A stretch of 6,002 nucleotides of DNA from Oscillospiraceae bacterium. Lineage in GTDB: Bacteria; Bacillota; Clostridia; Oscillospirales; Acutalibacteraceae. The position numbers and the translations under genes were made by a program. Shown here in pieces: positions 1 to 5,084 of the stretch. The DNA is taken from the NCBI GenBank assembly GCA_031254555.1, contig JAIRUF010000116.1:1-6002 (forward strand), written 5' to 3'. Under the pieces are notes generated by a model. That model ran no database searches. It had not been told where the DNA came from and was given only the letters and a program-made list of their open reading frames with translations. Each line of letters opens with the position of its first letter. Position 1 is the first letter of the stretch.

Positions 1-1
1 C

Positions 2-502
2 ACAAAGGATACTACAACATCTACTACAACCACGCAGACCACCAAATCCGATGTTGAGTTTTCAGAAAATATCCCTTATAAAAGCAACTATGTTCTTCCG
101 CTGGACACGGCTATCTTAAAGGATTTCAGCGACAATGAAATAGTCTACAACAAGACAACTGATGACTGGAGAGTTCACAACGCTATCGACTTCAGCGGCG
201 CTCTTGGCAGCAACATCAAAGCCATAATCAGCGGCGTCGTCTTAAAGGTCTATGACGATACTGTCTGGGGCAAAGTGGTTGAAGTCAACCACGGCAACGG
301 ACTTGTGGCAAAATATTGCGGGCTTAAAGATGTCACTGTAAAAAAAGACGCTAAACTTACACAGGGACAGGTTATAGGAAAACTTGGCACTGTCCCGATT
401 GAGAACACTGAAGTTGCGCATCTTCACTTTGAAACCATCCTGGACGGTATAGCGGTAGACCCGCTCGCCGTAATGGGCAAAGACGGAGAAAAACCGCAGT
501 AA
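2..502 (+). CDS. M23 family (LytM/SpoIIQ-like) zinc metallopeptidase, C-terminal part, 5' end outside window
   Basis: The reading frame is open from the window edge and ends at TAA 500-502, giving 166 visible residues; the start and any N-terminal membrane anchor lie upstream. A Thr/Ser/Gln-rich linker (visible residues 1-17) leads into an M23 beta-sheet domain. The zinc ligands of the family are intact: H59 and D63 in VHNAIDF (HxxxD, nt 176 on) and H140/H142 in AHLHFE (HxH, nt 419 on). The segment DWRVHNAIDF, followed by SGVV, HGNG and a C-terminal DPLAV, resembles clostridial SpoIIQ and related cell-wall peptidases that cut peptidoglycan cross-bridges outside the membrane. In sporulation SpoIIQ sits on the forespore side of the engulfing membrane and pairs with SpoIIIAH. 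That specific role is inference, because the N-terminus and gene neighbours that would settle it are missing. It could instead be a vegetative M23 envelope peptidase. Family call is firm; SpoIIQ orthology is moderate. Confidence 0.9.
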   Translation, partial: TKDTTTSTTTTQTTKSDVEFSENIPYKSNYVLPLDTAILKDFSDNEIVYNKTTDDWRVHNAIDFSGALGSNIKAIISGVVLKVYDDTVWGKVVEVNHGNGLVAKYCGLKDVTVKKDAKLTQGQVIGKLGTVPIENTEVAHLHFETILDGIAVDPLAVMGKDGEKPQ

Positions 503-513
503 ATAACAGCAGC

Positions 514-549
514 AAAAAGGGCCAGTATATCTGGTCCTTTTTTATTTTA
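514..549 (+). terminator. Rho-independent terminator, probably bidirectional
   Basis: A 12-bp stem (AAAAAGGGCCAG at 514-525 with CTGGTCCTTTTT at 531-542, one G-T wobble) has a 5-nt TATAT loop and is followed by a T-rich tail. It starts 11 nt after the M23 stop codon. The A-run on the left arm becomes a T-run when read on the minus strand, so the same hairpin can also end transcription of the convergent ATPase gene, whose stop is at 601-603. Confidence 0.87.
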
Positions 550-600
550 TTTGGTATAACGCACACGGTAAATTAGTCCTTTATACCTATTTTAAAACTT

Positions 601-1668
601 TTAAAGTCCCATCTCACGCATGATTTGTTCACGTTTTTCTTCAACCAGTCCAAAATCAACCGCATCTATATAATATTTCTCAAGTTCATTGTGAACCTCA
701 TACGCACTTTTTATCCGCGAGATCGCTTCATTTTGCAGGTCAAGACCCGCTTTTTTATTAAATCCAATTCTATATTTATGGTTTTTTATTCCCTGTGCAT
801 CCATAAATCTGCGTGCATGTATTTTTCTCTCCGGGTCAATTTCCTGCCCCTTGATATCGCGCGCTATCGCAAGCGAAAGTTCCGGGATCAAAATCTGTTC
901 GACACTGTTTAGGTTTGTGGGAGAAGGACAGACCACCGACTCATATCCGCAGCCCTTCGCATAGTCTGACAAAATGCCCAATATATGTTCGCTTACCTCT
1001 CCTATAGGATCGTCTATTATTATTATTTTATCACACAGGGTTTTCATTGTCTCGCTGAAAGTATATAAGCCATCCGGCGTTATGGCAGACAACAGCCTTT
1101 TCTTTGGTTTTTTTCCGTGTTTTTCGGTTCCGAGCTCTCTTTTTGCCAGTTTTACCGTGTAGTTTATCAGCTTGTCGTAATCAGTATATTGAGCCGCCAA
1201 TTTTCTGCTGTCAGAAAAAAGAGATGATGCCGCCGTTAAAAAGCGCTGAGCGCATTGGTGATACTCTGAATTTTTTGCGTATAAATCTCTGATCTGTTCA
1301 TTGTTTTTGCGAAGTTTTTTATAATCCCAAAAATCGGTAAGATTAATTATTTTTTCAACTACCCCTACATATTTGGGCTCTATAATATGCGGAGCTGTTC
1401 CGTCTGCTATACATATTTTAAGCTGAGGTAAAATCACGGCGTCAAGCGACTTTATATCCGATGAGCAATAGATCCTTTCGCACTCATATCCCTTGGCGTC
1501 TGCCTGCTGCGCAATTTTTCCCATAAAGCTTGATTTGCCGGTTCCCGGTCCGCCCTTAATTATATATGCTTTCCAGTTTTCTTCCGGGTCATATAATTCA
1601 TTAAAGAGAGAATAAAAACCGGAGGATGAGTTTGTTCCTAAAAAATATTTTATTTGTCGTTTCTGCAT
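601..1668 (-). CDS. P-loop ATPase with two tandem homologous halves (PRK06851-like), function unknown
   Basis: A complete 355-residue protein with no signal peptide or membrane segment, so probably cytoplasmic. Residues 39-47 (GGPGTGKSS) are a textbook Walker A loop, in the order beta strand (AYIIK), P-loop, helix. Later conserved-looking blocks are YCSSDIKSLDAVILPQL (67-83) and DGTAPHIIEP (89-98), which I recognise from an uncharacterised ATPase family of Firmicutes usually labelled PRK06851. A helical, charged middle (about 115-188) separates this from a second half (189-280) that repeats the same order: KKRLLSAITPDGLYTF matches IKYFLGTNSSSGFYSL, IIIIDDPIGEVSE falls at the P-loop, and LNSVEQILIPELSLAIA matches the LDAVILPQL block. 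The second P-loop lacks the Gly-Lys-Ser core, so only the first half should bind ATP. The ATG start is supported by AAGGGGG 7 nt upstream (1676-1682, read on the minus strand). It is convergent with the M23 gene and divergent from moaA, so it is unlikely to be part of the Moco operon. No substrate or pathway can be assigned. Confidence 0.85.
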   Translation of the reverse strand: MQKRQIKYFLGTNSSSGFYSLFNELYDPEENWKAYIIKGGPGTGKSSFMGKIAQQADAKGYECERIYCSSDIKSLDAVILPQLKICIADGTAPHIIEPKYVGVVEKIINLTDFWDYKKLRKNNEQIRDLYAKNSEYHQCAQRFLTAASSLFSDSRKLAAQYTDYDKLINYTVKLAKRELGTEKHGKKPKKRLLSAITPDGLYTFSETMKTLCDKIIIIDDPIGEVSEHILGILSDYAKGCGYESVVCPSPTNLNSVEQILIPELSLAIARDIKGQEIDPERKIHARRFMDAQGIKNHKYRIGFNKKAGLDLQNEAISRIKSAYEVHNELEKYYIDAVDFGLVEEKREQIMREMGL

Positions 1669-1675
1669 TAAATAA

Positions 1676-1682
1676 CCCCCTT
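1676..1682 (-). promoter_or_regulatory. Ribosome binding site of the tandem-domain ATPase gene
   Basis: Read on the minus strand this is AAGGGGG, 7 nt before the ATG at 1668. It is purine-rich and well spaced, and it fixes the start of the ATPase at MQKRQ. No convincing minus-strand promoter was found upstream; a TATCAT hexamer near 1716-1721 has no matching -35 box. Confidence 0.7.
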
Positions 1683-1699
1683 GTTATTCCAGTTTATTC

Positions 1700-1735
1700 T
1701 CTTAACCTCAATTATGATACAATTAAGGAATAAGA
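1700..1735. repeat. Imperfect AT-rich inverted repeat in the divergent spacer
   Basis: The outer arms TCTTA (1700-1704) and TAAGA (1731-1735) are perfect complements. The inner arms CCTCAATT (1706-1713) and AATTAAGG (1721-1728) pair with one mismatch around a 7-nt loop. It lies 32 bp upstream of the ATPase start codon, where its promoter or operator would be expected. It could be an operator, a weak terminator (followed by CTTCTTTTTA) or a chance structure in AT-rich DNA. Confidence 0.4.
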
Positions 1736-1745
1736 CTTCTTTTTA

Positions 1746-1766
1746 TTAAAACGCTGTTCGTTTTAA
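1746..1766. repeat. Perfect 8-bp inverted repeat (candidate operator) between ATPase gene and moaA
   Basis: TTAAAACG (1746-1753) and CGTTTTAA (1759-1766) are exact reverse complements around CTGTT, a 21-bp dyad typical in size for a dimeric repressor or activator. An overlapping alternative stem, CTGTT 1754-1758 with AACAG 1765-1769, is followed by TTTTT at 1770-1774, so the two pairings exclude each other in RNA. The dyad does not resemble the ModE operator. Function is inference only. Confidence 0.45.
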
Positions 1767-1829
1767 CAGTTTTTAGGGGGGATCGCTGTCTATATTGCCT
1801 GTTTGTCAATTTGCGTTTTTAACAATTTA

Positions 1830-1858
1830 TTGCTTTTAAAGTTTTCGTTATGTATAAT
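1830..1858 (+). promoter_or_regulatory. Predicted sigma-A promoter of the moaA operon
   Basis: TTGCTT at 1830-1835 and a perfect TATAAT at 1853-1858 are separated by 17 bp, in an AT-rich stretch. Transcription would begin near 1865 and leave a leader of about 30 nt, too short for a Moco riboswitch. The -35 box matches consensus only in its first three bases, so an activator may help. Confidence 0.6.
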
Positions 1859-1894
1859 ATTTATACTGTATTTACTTAGAGGAGCCTTATCAAA

Positions 1895-2872
1895 ATGCTT
1901 GATTCACAGGGACGCCTTATAGATTATCTGAGAATATCCTTAACAGACCGGTGCAACCTCCGATGTGCTTACTGTATGCCAAAAGAGGGTCTGCCCCTAA
2001 TTTCTCACCATGATATTCTTCGGTATGAGGAGATTCTAAAAATAACAAGATGTATATCAAATCTTGGGATCGAGAATATAAAGCTCACCGGAGGGGAGCC
2101 CCTTGTCCGCAAAGGCGTCTTGGATTTTTCAAGAGAGCTCTTAAAAATACCGGGCATAAAAAATATATCAATGACCTCAAACGGTATCTTAATCCCTGAA
2201 AATAAGGACAAGCTGAAAAACAGCGGGATTGACTCCATAAACATAAGCTTGGATACGTTGAACTCTGTAAAATACGCTGAGATAACAAGGGGCGGGGAGC
2301 TTGCAAAGGTGCTTGACGCCATTGAGGTGTGCCTTGACCTTGGAATTGCAGTAAAGCTTAACTGTGTTGCGATATGCGGTTTTAACGACGATGAGATATG
2401 CTCAATAGCGCACCTTGCAAAAGATAAAGACCTGCAAGTCCGCTTTATTGAACTTATGCCGATGGGCTCTGCTGAAGGTTACAAATATCTAAGTGCCGAA
2501 CATATTCTCAGCGCGATTAAAGTCCGATACGGGCGTTTAAGCGATCACAAGAAAAGAGAGGGCCATGGCCCGGCCGTTTATTACAAACCGGCGGGCTTTG
2601 TCGGAAGCATAGGCATAATACACGCTGTTTCACGGTGTTTTTGCAGCTCGTGTAACCGAGTAAGACTTACATCTGACGGTTTTTTAAAGCTCTGCCTGCA
2701 CTACGATACAGGCGTTGATTTAAAGTCTCTTGTAAGGGCCCAGACTCCAGATGATGAGTTAACTGAAGTTATGCGTAAATATATATATGACAAACCCCGG
2801 CAACACTCATTTTCAAGTGAGAACAAGCGCAATGACATCGAGTGCAAAGGAATGTCACAGATAGGAGGGTAA
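1895..2872 (+). CDS. moaA: GTP 3',8-cyclase MoaA (radical SAM), first step of Moco synthesis
   Basis: MoaA is a cytoplasmic radical-SAM enzyme that turns GTP into 3',8-cyclo-7,8-dihydro-GTP, which MoaC then converts to cPMP. The 325-residue product has the usual full length. Near the N-terminus C20, C24 and C27 (CNLRCAYC) form the CxxxCxxC site for the SAM-binding 4Fe-4S cluster. TGGEPL (65-70) is the SAM-contacting GGE motif. C250, C253 and C267 (CSSCNRVRLTSDG...C, spacing Cx2Cx13C) hold the second cluster that binds GTP. The C-terminus ends in GMSQIGG, the double glycine that is needed for activity in this family. The ATG is preceded by AGAGGAG (1878-1884) with a 10-nt spacer. It is the first gene of a four-gene run; the next start is only 6 nt beyond its stop. 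moaC, its obligate partner, is not within the window. Confidence 0.97.
   Translation: MLDSQGRLIDYLRISLTDRCNLRCAYCMPKEGLPLISHHDILRYEEILKITRCISNLGIENIKLTGGEPLVRKGVLDFSRELLKIPGIKNISMTSNGILIPENKDKLKNSGIDSINISLDTLNSVKYAEITRGGELAKVLDAIEVCLDLGIAVKLNCVAICGFNDDEICSIAHLAKDKDLQVRFIELMPMGSAEGYKYLSAEHILSAIKVRYGRLSDHKKREGHGPAVYYKPAGFVGSIGIIHAVSRCFCSSCNRVRLTSDGFLKLCLHYDTGVDLKSLVRAQTPDDELTEVMRKYIYDKPRQHSFSSENKRNDIECKGMSQIGG
2863..2869 (+). promoter_or_regulatory. Ribosome binding site of the MOSC-mogA gene, inside the moaA 3' end
   Basis: AGGAGGG lies 9 nt before the ATG at 2879. The same bases are the last codons of moaA (ATA GGA GGG TAA), so the conserved Gly-Gly end of MoaA doubles as a near-perfect Shine-Dalgarno sequence. 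The arrangement favours translational coupling. Confidence 0.85.
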
Positions 2873-2878
2873 GTTACA

Positions 2879-3796
2879 ATGGGCACAGTAAAAGCCGTTT
2901 GTATAAGCGAGAAAAAAGGCACTGCCAAAAGAGACGTTAAAAAGGCATATCTTTCTGACAAGGGCGTCGAAAATGACTCCCATGCCGGCGACTGGCACAG
3001 GCAGGTGAGCCTGCTCTCCTATAACCGTGTTTTGGAGTTTAATGAAAAAGGTGCAGATGTCGGCTTTGGTGATTTTGGCGAAAACCTTGTGGTTGAGGGT
3101 ATCGACTTTAAAACACTTCCTGTGGGAACCATACTTAAAGCGGGTACCGCCGAGCTTAAAATGACACAGATAGGCAAGCAGTGCCATTCTCACTGCGAGA
3201 TTTTTACGCGCATGGGGGATTGTATAATGCCGCGTGAGGGCGTCTTTGCGGTTGTTATAAAACCCGGTATGATTTCGGCCGGTGATGAGATGACCGTTTC
3301 CGTTCCGCTGCGGGCTGCGGTCGTAACCGCAAGCGACAAAGGCTTTCGCGCAGAGAGGGAAGACTTGAGCGGAGAACTTATCAAAAGGATTGTGAGTGCA
3401 AAAGGATATATCGTGACATCATATAAAATCCTTCCCGACGATATAGATATGCTAAAAGATGAATTTATAAGAATAGCTGACGGCAACTTGGCGGATGTTA
3501 TCCTCACTACAGGCGGCACCGGTTTTTCTAAATCCGATGTAACCCCCGAGGCGACCATAGCGGTGTGCCAGCGGTTAGCGCCCGGCATACCGGAGGCCAT
3601 CAGAGTTTATTCAATGACCGTTACCAAGCGGGCCATGCTTTCCAGGGCGGCGGCGGGCATAAGGGGAAGTACACTTATTGTCAACCTGCCCGGCAGCCCT
3701 AAGGCCGTGGAGGAAAGTCTTACTCATATTATCGGCCAGCTAAACCACGGAATAGAGATCCTTCGTGGAGACGCCTATGAATGCGCGAGGAAGTAA
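2879..3796 (+). CDS. MOSC domain fused to MogA/MoaB-type molybdopterin adenylyltransferase
   Basis: A 305-residue fusion. Residues 1 to about 140 form a MOSC domain: HAGDWHRQVSLL (35-46), GDFGENL (64-70), GKQCHSHCEIF (99-109) and GDCIMPREGVF (113-123) are the blocks of small bacterial MOSC proteins. C102 or C106 is the likely conserved, persulfide-bearing cysteine. Residues about 144-305 are a MogA/MoaB domain: TASDKGF (150-156), LPDD (185-188), TTGGTGFSKSDVTPEAT (210-226) and NLPGSPKAVEE (269-279). D187 and D220 correspond to the two acidic residues needed in E. coli MogA. This half should adenylylate molybdopterin with Mg-ATP, giving MPT-AMP for MoeA. The role of the MOSC half is less certain; MOSC domains bind Moco and can carry sulfur, for example in sulfurated Moco formation. 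It sits 6 nt after moaA and 5 nt before moeA, so co-expression is expected. The two parts are separable domains, each of normal length, and the junction (near nt 3300) shows no break. Confidence 0.93.
   Translation: MGTVKAVCISEKKGTAKRDVKKAYLSDKGVENDSHAGDWHRQVSLLSYNRVLEFNEKGADVGFGDFGENLVVEGIDFKTLPVGTILKAGTAELKMTQIGKQCHSHCEIFTRMGDCIMPREGVFAVVIKPGMISAGDEMTVSVPLRAAVVTASDKGFRAEREDLSGELIKRIVSAKGYIVTSYKILPDDIDMLKDEFIRIADGNLADVILTTGGTGFSKSDVTPEATIAVCQRLAPGIPEAIRVYSMTVTKRAMLSRAAAGIRGSTLIVNLPGSPKAVEESLTHIIGQLNHGIEILRGDAYECARK
3787..3793 (+). promoter_or_regulatory. Ribosome binding site of moeA, inside the preceding gene
   Basis: GAGGAAG overlaps the last sense codons of the MOSC-mogA gene (AGG AAG TAA) and sits 8 nt before the ATG at 3802. 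It supports that start and suggests translational coupling. Confidence 0.7.
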
Positions 3797-3801
3797 TATA
3801 A

Positions 3802-5016
3802 ATGCTTAATGTTAAAACGTCCGAACAGGCAAGGGATATAATATGCTCCTCTTTTAAAGATTCGATCCCGGGTTTTGAAGCGGTTGAAATAGAGGATTGC
3901 CTCGGCAGGATCCTCTATGAAGATATTCGATGCGGGGAACCTGTCCCCGGTTTTGACCGTTCAACCGTAGACGGATACGCTGTTGCGGCCTCCTCTACTT
4001 TTGGGTGCAGTGACTCTATGCCGGCAATACTTAAACAGACGGCCGAGGTGATAATGGGTCAAGAGACCCCCGCTCAAATAGACGCTGACTCATGTGCCTA
4101 TGTTCCGACAGGCGGGCATATTCCGTTCGGCGCAAACGCCATGGTCATGATAGAACACACCGAGGATTACGGGGACGGTACCCTCGGAATTTTAAGGCCC
4201 TGCGCACCTGGCTCAAACATTATATTTAAAGGCGACGACGTAAAAAAGGGAACCGTTGTTTTTAGGCGCGGCACCCGTTTAAGCTGTGCTGAAATCGGTG
4301 TGCTTGCCGCATTGGGACAGGCGCGTGTAAAGGTTTTTAAGCGCCCGCGCGTGGCTGTTATCTCAACAGGGGACGAGCTTGCGGATGTGCGGTCTAAACT
4401 GTTGGCGGGTCAAATAAGGGACGTAAACGGATACGTTTTATGCTCGTCTCTTGAGGCTATTGGGTGCGAACCCGTGCATTCGGGCATCATAAAAGACGAT
4501 GCCGGAGATTTGCTTGGATCCGTCCGGCTTGCGTGTGAGTCCTCCGATTTGGTTTTGATCTCTGGCGGCAGCTCTGTCGGAGTAAAAGATGCGGTCTTTC
4601 AGACCATTGACGCGCTTGGGGAAGTTTTTTTCCACGGCATATCCATAAAGCCCGGCAAGCCGACCATCTGCGGCAAGGTAGGTTCTGTTCCTGTTTTCGG
4701 TCTCCCCGGCCATCCGCTTGCCGCTTATTTTATCTTTGACATCTTCGTGCGGCCCTTATTGTTTTCACTTATGGGCGCCTGTGACGCACGCAGGCCTTCA
4801 ATCGCTGTTTTGGACACTGCTATCCCCTCTAACCACGGGCGCGAGGAATGCGTTCCCGTTAAAATCTATGGGGATGAGGGTGATCTTTGCTGCTCCCCTG
4901 TCTTTATAAAATCGGGGCTTATAAGCGCCCTTTCGTCCACACACGGATACATTCGCATCCCCAGAGACTGCGAGGGATTAAGCAAGGGCGAGCCGGTAAA
5001 GATAACGCTGTACTAG
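3802..5016 (+). CDS. moeA: Molybdopterin molybdenumtransferase MoeA, canonical copy
   Basis: MoeA hydrolyses MPT-AMP and inserts molybdate (or tungstate) into the dithiolene, the last core step of Moco synthesis in the cytoplasm. The 404-residue length is typical. Visible motifs in order: PGFDRSTVDGYA (49-60), whose D57 matches the essential D59 of E. coli MoeA; VPTGGHIPFGANAMVMIE (101-118); GDDVKKG (144-150); STGDEL (188-193) opening the MogA-like domain III; GQIRDVNG (203-210) with the conserved D-x-N pair D207/N209; ISGGSSVGVKD (253-263); HGISIKPGKPT (278-288); and FGLPGHPLAA (299-308). The C-terminal beta-barrel domain IV (about 330-404) is complete. It follows the MOSC-mogA gene by 5 nt, pairing the enzyme that makes MPT-AMP with the one that consumes it. 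The next gene is a diverged paralogue 68 nt downstream. Confidence 0.96.
   Translation: MLNVKTSEQARDIICSSFKDSIPGFEAVEIEDCLGRILYEDIRCGEPVPGFDRSTVDGYAVAASSTFGCSDSMPAILKQTAEVIMGQETPAQIDADSCAYVPTGGHIPFGANAMVMIEHTEDYGDGTLGILRPCAPGSNIIFKGDDVKKGTVVFRRGTRLSCAEIGVLAALGQARVKVFKRPRVAVISTGDELADVRSKLLAGQIRDVNGYVLCSSLEAIGCEPVHSGIIKDDAGDLLGSVRLACESSDLVLISGGSSVGVKDAVFQTIDALGEVFFHGISIKPGKPTICGKVGSVPVFGLPGHPLAAYFIFDIFVRPLLFSLMGACDARRPSIAVLDTAIPSNHGREECVPVKIYGDEGDLCCSPVFIKSGLISALSSTHGYIRIPRDCEGLSKGEPVKITLY
4632..4662 (+). repeat. 31-nt near-identical segment shared by the two moeA genes, copy 1
   Basis: Matches 5882-5912 at 28 of 31 positions, encoding the HGI(S/A)IKPGKP motif in both proteins. The rest of the genes is far more diverged, so this is mainly conserved coding constraint, but it could serve as a short in-frame recombination site between the paralogues. 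Confidence 0.6.
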
Positions 5017-5072
5017 ACTCCTCGCCGTTTTGTGATACGGATAAAGGCAGACCGGCTTAAATTTTAATTTGC

Positions 5073-5076
5073 GGAG
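5073..5076 (+). promoter_or_regulatory. Ribosome binding site that decides a TTG start for the second moeA
   Basis: GGAG lies 8 nt before TTG 5085-5087. The reading frame has a stop at 5058-5060 and its first ATG is within the conserved AMDG motif (codon 62), so the TTG is the only sensible start. An ATG at 5077 is in another frame, directly abuts the GGAG and stops after three codons. Confidence 0.72.
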
Positions 5077-5084
5077 ATGGTCGA

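Noticed and set aside
1711..1726. Minus-strand -10 box TATCAT as promoter of the ATPase gene
   Set aside because: No acceptable -35 element lies at 16-18 bp, so no promoter is called.
1775..1840. Leader peptide after the AGGGGGG run (TTG start, LPVCQFAFLTIYCF)
   Set aside because: Only 14 codons, with a rare start about 14 nt from the G-run and AT-rich composition that would give such a frame by chance.
1780..1894. Possible Moco riboswitch upstream of moaA
   Set aside because: The predicted transcript leader is only about 30 nt, and I see no multi-stem conserved structure before the ribosome binding site.
2855..3193. 112-codon minus-strand frame across the moaA/MOSC-mogA junction
   Set aside because: It lies antisense to conserved MoaA and MOSC coding sequence, with no recognisable domain or ribosome binding site.
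3190..3600. 136-codon minus-strand frame within the MOSC-mogA gene
   Set aside because: Antisense shadow of a well-supported coding region, with low-complexity Ser/Ile-rich translation and no family motifs.
4438..4713. 91-codon minus-strand frame within moeA
   Set aside because: Shadow of domain III of MoeA; no independent evidence of coding.
4991..5057. Inverted repeat AGCCGGT (4991-4997) with ACCGGCT (5051-5057) around the end of moeA
   Set aside because: The arms are only 7 bp with a 53-nt loop, the left arm is coding sequence, and no clean T-run follows; not a credible terminator.
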